Below, piece after piece: positions 50,511-60,669 of a stretch of DNA of 64,000 nt (within the stretch, counting starts at the first letter, position 1; each line of letters begins with the position of its first letter). The stretch lies in NCBI RefSeq assembly GCF_036013745.1, contig NZ_CP107880.1:2294001-2358000 (forward strand). Reading direction: 5' to 3'. The notes beneath the pieces are model-generated. The model searched no databases and was not told the DNA's origin. It worked only from the letters and a program-made list of their open reading frames with translations. Source of the stretch: Streptomyces sp. NBC_00483. Lineage in GTDB: Bacteria; Actinomycetota; Actinomycetes; Streptomycetales; Streptomycetaceae. The position numbers were made by a program, and so were the translations under genes.

Positions 50511-51710
50511 TCAAGCGAGGCGAGGCGTTCGGGGTTCGTAGAAGGTGCCGTCGCGGAGCATTGCGAAGAGCACGTTGATGCGTTGTCTGGCGAGGCGGAG
50601 GAGGGCTTGGGTGTGGGTCTTTCCTCGGGCCCGGCATTTGTCGTAGTAGGCGCGGGAGGCGGGGTCGTGCAGGGCGGCGAACGCGGAGAGGAACATCGCG
50701 CGTTTGAGGACGCGGTTGCCGCCCCTGGGCGCGTGTTCGCCGTGGATCGAGGTGCCCGATGCCTTCGTGGTCGGCGCGAGGCCGGCGTAGGAGGCGAGGT
50801 GGGCGGAGGTGGGAAAGCCGGTGCCGTCGCCGACGGTGACCAGCAAGGTGGCGGCGGTCCTGACGCCGACGCCGGGCAGCGACGTCAGGACCTTCGAAAG
50901 AGGGTGGGCCTCCAGCAGGGCGCTGATCTGGGCTTCCGTGGCCCGGCGTTGTTCGTGAACGGCGCCGAGCGAGCGGGCCAGCGACGGGATCACGATGTCC
51001 AGGGTGCCGGTGCCCGGAACGACGACGGTCTGTTCATCGAGGGCGTCGAAGACGTCGTCGATCAGCCGCGTCGCCATGCGCGGGGCCTTGGGCCGGATCA
51101 CCTCAACGAGCTTGCGGCGTCCGGCTTTCCGCAGCGCGGCAGGCGATCCGTAGCGTTCCAGCAGCCAGGTGACCGCCTGGTGGTCGAGGCGAGGGCCGAG
51201 GACTCGTTCCAAGGACGGGTGGAACTGGGTGAGCAGGCCGCGGATCCGGTTGCTGGTGCGGGTGGCCTCGGCGGCGAGGTCCTGGTCGAAGCCGACCAGC
51301 ACCGTCAGTTCGGCGGTGATCTCGTCGGTCAGCTCTAGCGAGCGCAGGGTGTGCGGCATGGTGCGGGCAGCGTCCGCGATGACCGCGGCGTCGCGGGCGT
51401 CGGTCTTGGCCTCACCGGGGTAGAGGTCGGCGATCCGCCGCATCGACAGGCCGGGCAGGTAGGCGACCTTGCAGCCGGTGTCCCGGGCCACCGTCAGGGG
51501 CAGGGCGCCGATCGAGGCGGGCTGGTCCACGATGACCAGGACGGTGCCGAACTTGGTCTTCAGCTTGTCAAAGACGTCCCGCAATTTCGGTTCGGTGTTG
51601 GGCAGTTGCTTGTCGAAGACCTTCTTGCCGGCCGGGGTAAGTCCGTGGCCGTGGTGGTGGCTCTTGCCGACGTCCAGGCCCAGGAAGACACCTATCTCGT
51701 CGTGGTCCAT
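50511..51710 (-). CDS. IS110-family DEDD transposase
   Basis: A 399-aa intact transposase. The N-terminal RuvC-like DEDD domain has FLGLDVGKSHHHGHG and LYPGEAKTDARDAAVIADAA with catalytic acidic residues. The C-terminal Tnp_20 domain has LPGVGVRTAATLLVTVGDGT and HLASYAGLAPTTKASG, with the Ser of the conserved HxS-type region near HGEHAPRGGNRVLKRAMF. ATG at 51710 behind GGGAGGAC. IS110 enzymes recombine DNA guided by a bridge RNA encoded in the element. Confidence 0.95.
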   Translation of the reverse strand: MDHDEIGVFLGLDVGKSHHHGHGLTPAGKKVFDKQLPNTEPKLRDVFDKLKTKFGTVLVIVDQPASIGALPLTVARDTGCKVAYLPGLSMRRIADLYPGEAKTDARDAAVIADAARTMPHTLRSLELTDEITAELTVLVGFDQDLAAEATRTSNRIRGLLTQFHPSLERVLGPRLDHQAVTWLLERYGSPAALRKAGRRKLVEVIRPKAPRMATRLIDDVFDALDEQTVVVPGTGTLDIVIPSLARSLGAVHEQRRATEAQISALLEAHPLSKVLTSLPGVGVRTAATLLVTVGDGTGFPTSAHLASYAGLAPTTKASGTSIHGEHAPRGGNRVLKRAMFLSAFAALHDPASRAYYDKCRARGKTHTQALLRLARQRINVLFAMLRDGTFYEPRTPRLA

Positions 51711-51866
51711 CAAGCCGTCCTCCCGAACGGATCTCGTGTGTGCTGGCCTGGGCGTTGGCGTCGTGCGCGCATCCACGTTATGCAGACCTGCCACCCGTGT
51801 ATGGCCGGGCGTTGCGCTCGGCGGGGCGGTGGTCGGGCCTCTCATCAGCGTCTCCAACGGCGCCTC
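51711..51866 (-). ncRNA. Candidate bridge RNA region of the IS110-family element
   Basis: The long non-coding end lies upstream of the transposase, as in IS110-group (not IS1111-group) elements, where the bridge or seeker RNA is encoded. About 155 nt fit the expected size. Potential short stems are visible (for example GCCCGGCC near ACGGGTGGC around 51790-51810). The assignment rests on position and family, not on a covariance model. Confidence 0.45.
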
Positions 51867-52653
51867 TCGGGCCCGGTGGCACCACCCCCCAGGTCATCGA
51901 CTTCGACAGGGGGGAACAGCCATGCCGGGCCCGGAGGCCAGCGGCCCTCTTGCAGGACCGCGGAAAACATAACGGGGGGGTGGCCCGCATCGTCCGGGCG
52001 CGGTACCGGGGTGCGGGGCCTTGCCGGCGCGGGGCCGCACGAGGGGTGCGCGGCAGGGGGCCTTGCCGGGGTCCGCGCTCGCGCGGCACCGTGGGTGGAG
52101 CCTTGCTTGGGTCCGCTCCTGCCTGATTGGTGCGCGGCACCGTGGTTGGGGCCTTGCCGGGGTCCGCGGCTGCCCGACCCGGGCACGGCGTCGGGGCTTG
52201 GACGCCATACCGGGGCAACGTCTGCCGCGCTCATTGCAGGGCGCCGCACAACCCCTGGCTGCGCCGATCCCCGCTCACCTCCCTCCCACCCGCCCCCTCC
52301 GGGGGCTCCGGCCCGCCCGGGGGCCGGCCCGCTGCGCCGGGGCCCGCATCTGACAGGAGCGGGCCTCCCCGGGTCCGGCTCTCTCAGGGTTGGCGCCCGC
52401 CGTGATGCGTGCGCAGCGCCGAGGGACGGAGCTTCGCCGGGAACGGCACACCACTGGGCCGGTGCACGGCACCACACCACCCCCGGCTGCGCCAGTGCCC
52501 GCCCATCTCCCACCACCCGCCCCCTCCAGGGGCTTCGGCCCGCCCGGGGCCTGGCCCGCTGCGCCGAGGTCGGCGACCTGTGCCGGGACCTGGCCTTCCG
52601 TGTTCGTTGCGCGGCACCGTGCGCCGCCTTGCCCACCCTGCCGCCCAAGGCGG

Positions 52654-52932
52654 CAGATTGCCCAAGGCGGGGGCGGCCCACCGCCACGGGTGGGGAACCG
52701 TGGTGGCCACAGATCGCCCAAGGCAGTTGCAGTCGACCGCCATGGACAGGAGACGTGGTGGCGGCAGTTCGCACGAGGCGGTTGCGGTCGCCCGCCACGA
52801 GTTGGGAGCCGTGGTGGCCGCAGATTGCACGAGGCGGTTGCGGCCGACCGCCACGGGTGGGGAACCGTGGTGGCCACAGATCGCCCAAGGCAGTTGCGGC
52901 CGACCGCCACAGGCAGGAGCCGTGGTCGACGC
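52654..52932. repeat. 56-bp tandem array, 5 copies
   Basis: Units begin CAGATYGCCCAAGGC or close variants at 52654, 52710, 52765, 52821 and 52877, spaced 56, 55, 56 and 56 bp. Most units contain GACCGCCACGGGTGGGGA and then CCGTGGTGGCC, giving a CCACGG/CCGTGG stem. The first unit lies within the 48-bp segment identical to island A. Confidence 0.9.
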
Positions 52933-53005
52933 CGGGCTACCCAAGGCGACGGCCGCTTGTTCGCGGCGGGAGCCGCGCTCCGCACCGTCACGGTCGAGCT
53001 GGGCA

Positions 53006-53060
53006 AATAAAGCCCCTGCGGCGCTTGAGCAGCGGGGTCCGGGGCGGAGCCCCGCGGCGT
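53006..53060. repeat. Dispersed terminator-like repeat, copy 4
   Basis: AAAGCCCCTGCGGCGCTTGA then GCAGCGGGGTCCGGGGCGGA and GCCCCG. It is followed by GTGAGCCGATCGACCGCAAC, which also has a near match downstream of the equivalent repeat in island A (about 1972-1995). Confidence 0.7.
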
Positions 53061-53471
53061 GAGCCGATCGACCGCAACAGGCAGAGAACCCGGTCGGCGA
53101 CAGGACGGCCCACGCCACGGGCAACGCCCCGTCGGACCGACGCCTCCGGAGGGGGCGGGCGGGTGGGAGATGGGCGGAGGAACCGGCACCGGACACCGCA
53201 GAGCCTCGTCAGCCGGAGGGAACCCGCACGGGGCGCCGCAAGCCCTCGTCGGGCGGAAGGAACCGGCCCAGGGCGCCGCAGGCCCTCGTCGGCCGGACGC
53301 AACCGATACGCGGGCACCGCATACCCCGCCCCGCCCCAGCAGAGCCCACCGGTATCAAGCCCGCCGACCCCGTAGGCGGCCCCACCGACCCAGCCAACCC
53401 CGAAGGCCCCGGCCGCTCGCCGGCCCACCGACCCCACCCGCCCCGCCGCCAGGCCTACGCCTACCCCACCG

Positions 53472-54341
53472 TCACCACTTCGGTGGGCTCGTGATGGCGC
53501 GGGCCAGGACGTCGTCCAGGACCTGCGCCGTGCCGGGGACGTCCAGCTGGGAGTTGTCGATGATCGGGAGGCCCGAGCCGTACCAGCCCGCCATCCGCCC
53601 GTGGATCCGGGCCACCTCCTCGTCGGTGAGACGCCGGTTGCCGCTGCGCCGGGAGTTGCGCTCCAGGACGATCTCCAGGCCGGGCAGGAGGACGACGGGC
53701 AGCAGCCCAGGCCCCACGTGCCGCTTCCAGCCGCCGAGCCCGACCACCGGCCGGTCCGGGAACACCGCATCGTCGAGGATGCAGGAGATTCCATTCGCCA
53801 AAAAGTTGCGCGCGGCGAAACCACAGGTGCGGCGGGCCAACCGGTACTGGGCCTCGCTGTTGTCGTTCCAGCCGCTCTGCGGGTCCGCGAAGCCCGAGCG
53901 AACCCATTCCCGTACGTCGTCGAGGCTGATGTGGGCCGTCGGGACCCGACGGCTCTCCGCCCAGTACTTCGCGACACTCGTCTTGCCCGCACCCGCGGGA
54001 CCGATGAGCAGCACGGCGAGCGTGGTCGAGGTCGCGTCGGCGGGCGCCTGCGCGGGCGGCGGACTCGGCACCGCGACGGGGGCGCCGGTCGGGAGCTGCA
54101 CATGGCCGGTGGTCTCACGCGGCGGCTGCTGCGGCGGATGCGCGGCCTGCGGCGGTGCCGGGGCAGGGGCCTGCGGCGCCTGGATGTGTGGCGGTTGGGC
54201 GGGCGGGTGGTGCGGCGGCGCTCCGCTGAAGCCCGGCACACCGGGCGGCTGCGGGGCGTGACTCGCCTGCGGCAAGGGGCCGGCCGGCCTGTGCTCCGGC
54301 CGGTGGGGCGGCGGCAGCGGAGACCCCCCTGCTTGCTGCAT
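53472..54341 (-). CDS. P-loop kinase-like protein with a long Pro-rich N-terminus
   Basis: A 289-aa protein. Residues 1-105 are rich in Pro, Gln, His and Ala and probably disordered. The C-terminal half is an AAA/kinase-type domain with Walker A LIGPAGAGKTS at about 112-122, then SLDDVREWVRSGF, GISCILDDAVFPD and LERNSRRSGNRRLTDEEVAR, resembling zeta-toxin, chloramphenicol phosphotransferase or small-molecule kinases. ATG at 54341 chosen because GGAG precedes it; the ATG at 54356 has none. It lies between repeat island B and aroB. The function is unknown. Confidence 0.75.
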   Translation of the reverse strand: MQQAGGSPLPPPHRPEHRPAGPLPQASHAPQPPGVPGFSGAPPHHPPAQPPHIQAPQAPAPAPPQAAHPPQQPPRETTGHVQLPTGAPVAVPSPPPAQAPADATSTTLAVLLIGPAGAGKTSVAKYWAESRRVPTAHISLDDVREWVRSGFADPQSGWNDNSEAQYRLARRTCGFAARNFLANGISCILDDAVFPDRPVVGLGGWKRHVGPGLLPVVLLPGLEIVLERNSRRSGNRRLTDEEVARIHGRMAGWYGSGLPIIDNSQLDVPGTAQVLDDVLARAITSPPKW

Positions 54342-54375
54342 CCGGTGCCACTCCATCTCGTACGACGGTCACTAG

Positions 54376-54559
54376 GGTCTATCCGGCGGATCATGTCGCG
54401 GTTGCGGGCCCTGGCACGCACATCTGCGGCGTTGTCCTCAATCACCATCGCTCCGCGATGCCTCAATCGTCCGCCTTGCAGCTGCACGCACCCAGCCCCC
54501 GCTCACCGGCACCGATCGATGACGGCCACCCGGAAGCGACCTGATCCGCCGGACAGACC
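54376..54559. mobile_element. 184-bp MITE with CTAG target duplication
   Basis: Terminal inverted repeats GGTCTATCCGGCGGATCA (54376-54393) and, inverted, GGTCTGTCCGGCGGATCA (54542-54559) match at 17 of 18 bases. CTAG flanks both sides (54372-54375 and 54560-54563). The interior has no gene. This is the structure of a miniature inverted-repeat element mobilised by a full-length IS elsewhere; the ends resemble Streptomyces IS5-type elements as I recall them. Confidence 0.85.
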
Positions 54560-54663
54560 CTAGGGCGCCGGCGAACGGGGCGCTACTGAACGGTACCGTC
54601 CCCGGCCGCCGTTGTGTGAACGGCCGGGGAGGTCATGACGTGCCCGAACGTGAACGGACCGCC

Positions 54664-56266
<1,603 letters not shown>

Positions 56267-56270
<4 letters not shown>

Positions 56271-57451
56271 CGGATCTGGAGGTTGTCGAGGTACGACGTG
56301 ACGTTGCGCCGGGTCTCCGGCACGCTGTCGCCGCCGAACTTCTCCGCGACCGCGTCCGCGAGGACCAGCGCGACCATCGCCTCGGCGACGATGCCGGCGG
56401 CCGGCACGGCGGAGACGTCGGAGCGCTGGTGGTGGGCCTGCGTGGCCTCGCCCGTGGCGACGTCGACGGTCTTGAGGGCGCGCGGCACGGTCGCGATCGG
56501 CTTCATCGCGGCGCGCACCCGCAGCAGCTCACCGGTGGTGAGGCCGCCCTCGGTGCCACCCGCGTGGCCGGAGACGCGGCGGATGCCGTCGTCCGTCTTG
56601 ACGATCTCGTCGTGCGCCTGCGAACCGGGCACGCGCGCCAACTCGAAGCCGTCGCCGATCTCGACGCCCTTGATGGCCTGGATGCCCATGAGCGCACCGG
56701 CCAGGCGGGCGTCGAGCTTGCGGTCCCAGTGCACGTGCGAGCCGAGGCCCACCGGCACGTCGTAGGCGAGGACCTCGACGACGCCGCCGAGCGTGTCGCC
56801 GTCCTTGTGGGCCTGGTCGACCTCGGCCACCATCTGCTTCGACGCGTCGGCGTCCAGGCAGCGCAGCGGGTCGGCGTCCAGCTTCTCGACGTCGGCCGGG
56901 GTCGGGTAGACGCCCTGCGGGGCCTTCACCGAGCACAGCTCGACGACGTGGCTGACGATCTCGATGCCGGCCGTCTCCTTGAGGTACGACCGGGCGACCG
57001 CGCCGAGCGCGACCCGGGCGGCCGTCTCGCGGGCGGAGGCGCGCTCCAGGATCGGGCGGGCCTCGTCGAAGCCGTACTTCTGCATGCCCGCGAGGTCGGC
57101 GTGGCCGGGGCGCGGACGGGTCAGCGGCGCGTTGCGCGCCATGTCCTTGAGGATCTCCGGGTCGACCGGGTCACCGGACATGACCTTGTCCCACTTGGGC
57201 CACTCGGTGTTGCCGACCATGATCGCGACCGGGGAGCCGAGGGTGAGTCCGTGCCGGACGCCGCCGAGGAAGGTGACCTCGTCGCGCTCGAATTTCATCC
57301 GCGCGCCGCGGCCATAGCCGAGGCGCCGCCGTGCCAGGTGGTCCGCCACCATCTCCGTGGTGATCGGAACGCCGGCGGGAAGTCCCTCCAGCGTCGCGAC
57401 GAGTGCGGGGCCGTGCGACTCCCCCGCGGTCAGCCAGCGCAACCTGCTCAA
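56267..57451 (-). CDS. aroC: Chorismate synthase
   Basis: A 394-aa FMN-dependent enzyme that makes chorismate. Motifs are [59 protein letters not shown] and [21 protein letters not shown] start at 57451 with GAGGAG. It heads the aroC-aroK-aroB run. Confidence 0.96.
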
Positions 57452-57570
57452 CGGTGCTCCTCATGCTCGCGCTCTGTGTATGGGAACGATCCTCCCATGC
57501 CCGCAGAGCCCGACGTTTCCGGTGTCCGGGGTGCGGACGCCACATGAGACGCGAGCCACACGCCGAGGGG

Positions 57571-58404
57571 TCAGCCGAGCGCCTTCACGCCCGCCGCGCG
57601 CATGGCGGCGAGCACCGGGCGGGTGTCCCCGGTGAACTGCTCGAACTGGAAGACCGCCTGGTGCACAAGCAGGTCGAGCCCGCTGAGAATCGGGCCGCCG
57701 CGCCGCTCCCAGGCGGCCGCCAGCGGCGTGGGCCACGGATCGTAGACGACGTCGAAGAGCGTGCCGACGTTTCCGGGGACCGCCTCGACCAGGTGGTCCG
57801 TGCCGCCCTTCGGCGTCGTGGCGATCACCAGCGGGGCCTCGAAGGCCGCGGCCGCGTCGGCCCAGTCGGCCGTGCGCACCCGCACCCCGAGGCGTTCGCC
57901 CCAGCCGAGCATCTCGTCGGCGCGCTGTTCGCTGCGTACGTAGGTGACGACCTCGCCGGTGCAGATCCGGGAGAGCGCGGCGAGTGCGGAGGACGCGGTG
58001 GCGCCCGCGCCGAGGATCGCCGCCGACTCGACCTTCTCCACGCCGCGCTCGTGCAGCGCCGCGATCAGCCCCGGGATGTCGGTGTTGTCGCCGATCTTGC
58101 GGCCGTCCTCCTTGAGGACGACCGTGTTCACGGCCTCCACGGAGCGCGCGGTCTCGGTGACCTCGTCGAGCAGCGGGATCACCGCCCGCTTCAGCGGCAT
58201 CGTCAGCGAGAGCCCGGCCCACTCGGGCCCGAGCCCGGCGAGGAAGCCGGGCAGCGCCGCCTCGTCGGTCTCGAACCGGTCGTACCTCCACTCGTCCAGA
58301 CCCAGCTCCGCGTACGCCGCGTTGTGCAGCTGCGGCGAGAGGGAGTGGGCGATGGGCGAGCCCAGAACAGCCGCCCTGCGCACGTCAGTTGACCTGGCTG
58401 GCAT
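57571..58404 (-). CDS. aroE: Shikimate dehydrogenase
   Basis: A 277-aa NADPH-dependent enzyme if begun at the ATG at 58404. Motifs are VLGSPIAHSLSPQLHNAAY (substrate Ser residues), LTMPLKRAVIPLL with the catalytic Lys, DNTDIPG with the catalytic Asp, and the Rossmann loop AILGAGATASSALAAL. The ATG lies inside the end of mltG (20-bp overlap) with no clear RBS; a GTG at 58383, just after the mltG stop and preceded by AGG, is an equally good start (270 aa). Confidence 0.93.
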   Translation of the reverse strand: MPARSTDVRRAAVLGSPIAHSLSPQLHNAAYAELGLDEWRYDRFETDEAALPGFLAGLGPEWAGLSLTMPLKRAVIPLLDEVTETARSVEAVNTVVLKEDGRKIGDNTDIPGLIAALHERGVEKVESAAILGAGATASSALAALSRICTGEVVTYVRSEQRADEMLGWGERLGVRVRTADWADAAAAFEAPLVIATTPKGGTDHLVEAVPGNVGTLFDVVYDPWPTPLAAAWERRGGPILSGLDLLVHQAVFQFEQFTGDTRPVLAAMRAAGVKALG

Positions 58405-60061
58405 TGAACTTGTCCTTCAGCTTCTCGAACTCGGCGCCGGTCTTCGCGAACTCGGTCTTGTGCATGCCGTCCGTGGCCACGAAGTAGATCCAGCCGTCGT
58501 CCGTCGGGTTGAGCGTCGCGGCGAGGGCCACATCGCCGGGGTTGCCGATCGGGCCGGGCGGGAGTCCCTTGCGCGTGTAGGTGTTGTACGGGTCCTTGTT
58601 GCTGTTGATCTCGGACTCGCCGATGTTGATGTTGCTCTGACCCTTGAGGTAATTGAAGGTCGAGTCGAACTGCAGGAGCTGGTTGGTCTCCGTGTTCGAC
58701 GTCTTGAGGCGGTTGTAGACGACCTCGGACATCTTGCGGAAGTCGTCGTGCGTCTTGCCCTCGGCCTGCACGAGGCTCGCGACGGTGAGCACCTGCCACG
58801 GGCTGTCCAGGTGGAGCTTCTTGGCCTCGCCCTCGAGGTCGAGCCGCTCGTACTTGTCGTTGGCCCGCGCCACCATGTCCTTCAGGACCTCTTCGGGCTC
58901 CATGCCCTTGGCGGCCGCATAGCTCGACGGGTAGAGGAAGCCCTCCAGCGGGTCCTTCACGCCGCTGTGGTCCAGCGCCCAGTCGGGCAGGCCGAGGTCC
59001 TTGTAGTCCTTCTTCGCGACCTTGGCCGTGGTGCCCTTGGAGACCTTGAGCTTCTTGTCGATCAGCTCGTAGACCTTGGCGTTGCGCCAGCCCTCGGGGA
59101 TGGTCAGGTTGGCGTGGCTCTTGGGGCTGAGCAGCAGGTCGACGGCGCTCGACGAGGACATCTGCTTCTCCATGACGTACGCGCCGTCCTGGATCGACTT
59201 GCCCTTCGGGTCCGCCGACTGGGCGGCGACGAACGCGTCGACGCTCTGCACGACGCCTGCGTCCTTCAGCTTCTGCCCGATGGTGTAGCCGCCGGAGCCC
59301 TTCGGGATGACGACGGTGACCTGCTTGCCGTTCCCGTCGCCCGCGTAGTCCGGCGCCGCGCCGAAACGATCCTGGTAGAACTGGTAACCGAAGTAGCCGA
59401 CGCCGCCGACACCGGCCGCGAAGATCGCCGTGAGGACCAGGCAGGCGCAGCCACTGCGCCGCTTCTTCGGCTTCTTGCCGCCGCGGCCCCGGCGCCCGCC
59501 GCGACCCTCGTCGTAGTCGTCCTCGTCGTCGCCACCGCCGTTGAAGAACGCTTCCTCGCCCTGGTCGGGGCCGGCGTCCCAGCCGGTCCCCGGGTCCTGC
59601 TGCGGACGGCGGTGGCCGGGCGGCTCCGGCGGCGGGTAGGCGCCGGGGGTGTTGTAGTAGTCCGGCTCCTCGCCGTTGTACGCGGCGTGCTGACCGGTGC
59701 CGTACGGGTCCGCGGGGTCGACGCCGTAGGGCGGCTGCCCCTGCGAGCCGGTGTCCCAGTCCCAGCCACCGTTCTGGCCCTGCTGTCCGCCGTACGACTG
59801 CTGGCCGTAGCCGGGGTCCTGGCCGTGGCCCGGGTCCTGCCCGTAGCCGGGATTCTGGCCGTAACCGGGGTCCTGCCCGTAGCCGTAACCCTGCTGACCG
59901 GTGTCCCAGTCACCGCCGTAGGCCTGCTGCGGGTCGTACTGCCCTTGGCCTCCGTAGGCAGCCTGGCCGTGCCCGGCCTGCTGCCCCCATCCCTGGTCCC
60001 CGTACAGCGGGTCCGCGGGATGCCACGGTTCGGAGCCTTGGCCCCGGCCATACTCAGTCAT
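58385..60061 (-). CDS. mltG: Endolytic peptidoglycan transglycosylase MltG
   Basis: A 558-aa protein. Residues 1-200 are a Gly/Gln/Tyr/Asp-rich cytoplasmic region with GYGQDP-type repeats (about 58-88) and a basic stretch before one TM helix (about 214-236). A LysM-like segment (VTVVIPKGSGGYTIGQKL) and the YceG/MltG domain follow, with VASLVQAEGKTHDDFRKM holding the catalytic Glu and FNYLKGQSNINIGESEINSN nearer the end. It cleaves nascent glycan strands at the membrane. ATG at 60061. The long disordered N-terminus is usual for Streptomyces MltG. Confidence 0.93.
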   Translation of the reverse strand: MTEYGRGQGSEPWHPADPLYGDQGWGQQAGHGQAAYGGQGQYDPQQAYGGDWDTGQQGYGYGQDPGYGQNPGYGQDPGHGQDPGYGQQSYGGQQGQNGGWDWDTGSQGQPPYGVDPADPYGTGQHAAYNGEEPDYYNTPGAYPPPEPPGHRRPQQDPGTGWDAGPDQGEEAFFNGGGDDEDDYDEGRGGRRGRGGKKPKKRRSGCACLVLTAIFAAGVGGVGYFGYQFYQDRFGAAPDYAGDGNGKQVTVVIPKGSGGYTIGQKLKDAGVVQSVDAFVAAQSADPKGKSIQDGAYVMEKQMSSSSAVDLLLSPKSHANLTIPEGWRNAKVYELIDKKLKVSKGTTAKVAKKDYKDLGLPDWALDHSGVKDPLEGFLYPSSYAAAKGMEPEEVLKDMVARANDKYERLDLEGEAKKLHLDSPWQVLTVASLVQAEGKTHDDFRKMSEVVYNRLKTSNTETNQLLQFDSTFNYLKGQSNINIGESEINSNKDPYNTYTRKGLPPGPIGNPGDVALAATLNPTDDGWIYFVATDGMHKTEFAKTGAEFEKLKDKFNASQVN

Positions 60062-60204
60062 CGGTCCCCTACAAGCCGCGAGGCAGGATGAGCCGCTGTC
60101 CGATCAGGAAGGCCCCGATCAGGAAGGGCAACCGTTCCGCCTCTTGATGCTGTGCGGCGGCTATTCGAACACCGCCGGTCGCGCGGAACGTTACCGTATC
60201 GCGA

Positions 60205-60669
60205 TCAGACAACCACTTCGACGCCCTCGCCGGGAGCGGTTCCTGACGCCCGTTCGGACTCCAGGGCCTGCTGGAGGATGATGACGGCGGCCGCCTGGTC
60301 GATGACAGAGCGGCCCTTTTTGGACTTAACACCGCTGGCGCGCAGTCCCTGACTGGCCGTCACTGTGGTCATCCTCTCGTCGAGAAGTCTCACCGGAACG
60401 GGTGCCACGCCTCGGGCGAGTTCCTGGGCGAAGCCGCGGACCTTGGCGGCCGCCGGGCCCTCGCCCCCCTTGAGGGAGCGAGGGAGTCCGACGACGATCT
60501 CGATCGGCTCGTACTCCTCGACGATGGCCTTCAACCGCCGGTGGGCGGCCGGGACGTCGCGTCCCGGCACGGTCTCCACCGGAGTCGCGAGGATCCCGTC
60601 GGGGTCGCAGGACGCGACCCCGATCCGGGCGTCCCCGACGTCGATCGCCAGACGGCGGCCTCGGCGCAT
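60205..60669 (-). CDS. ruvX: Holliday junction resolvase-like RuvX/YqgF
   Basis: A 154-aa RNase H-fold protein. LAIDVGDARIGVASCDPDGI contains the first catalytic Asp; VVGLPRSLKGGEG and LLDERMTTVTA follow, and SVIDQAAAVIILQQAL holds the last Asp. It acts in pre-16S rRNA processing and possibly recombination. Its ATG shares one base with the alaS stop (TGATG), so it is coupled to alaS. Confidence 0.94.
   Translation of the reverse strand: MRRGRRLAIDVGDARIGVASCDPDGILATPVETVPGRDVPAAHRRLKAIVEEYEPIEIVVGLPRSLKGGEGPAAAKVRGFAQELARGVAPVPVRLLDERMTTVTASQGLRASGVKSKKGRSVIDQAAAVIILQQALESERASGTAPGEGVEVVV

Larger units (their letters stand above)
50495..51866 (-). mobile_element. IS110-family insertion sequence
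   Basis: About 1.37 kb, with one transposase gene. The downstream end is short: AGAGGC-containing sequence lies about 15 bp beyond the stop. The upstream end has about 155 non-coding bp. Both proposed ends carry GCCTCT on the plus strand (near 50495 and 51864); a second GCCTCT near 51837 leaves the left boundary uncertain by about 30 bp. No terminal inverted repeats are seen, as expected for IS110. The gene is intact, so the element may be active. Confidence 0.75.
51870..53471. other. 1.6-kb non-coding repeat island B
   Basis: No credible gene. The left part (about 52000-52200) repeats GCGCGGCACCGTGG and GGGCCTTGCCGGGGTCCGCG. GC-rich hairpin elements CCCGCCCCCTCCRGGGGC occur near 52280 and 52520 and inverted near 53150. 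A five-copy 56-bp array occupies 52654-52932, and the terminator-like repeat lies at 53006-53060. The last 250 bp carry CCTCGTCRGSCGGA repeats (three copies about 53200-53290). The same element families make up island A at 1-2.2 kb. Confidence 0.75.

Noticed and set aside
51711..51857. Longer transposase starting at 51857
   Set aside because: The extra N-terminus has no family similarity and lies in the non-coding end; the conserved start MDHDEIGVFLGLDVGK has a good ribosome binding site at 51710.
52654..52932. CRISPR array
   Set aside because: The 56-bp units are contiguous and similar over their whole length, with no unique spacers, and no cas genes are present.
51870..53471. Coding genes in repeat island B
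   Set aside because: Open frames here are Pro/Arg-rich, follow the 56-bp repeats out of frame and have no recognisable domain.
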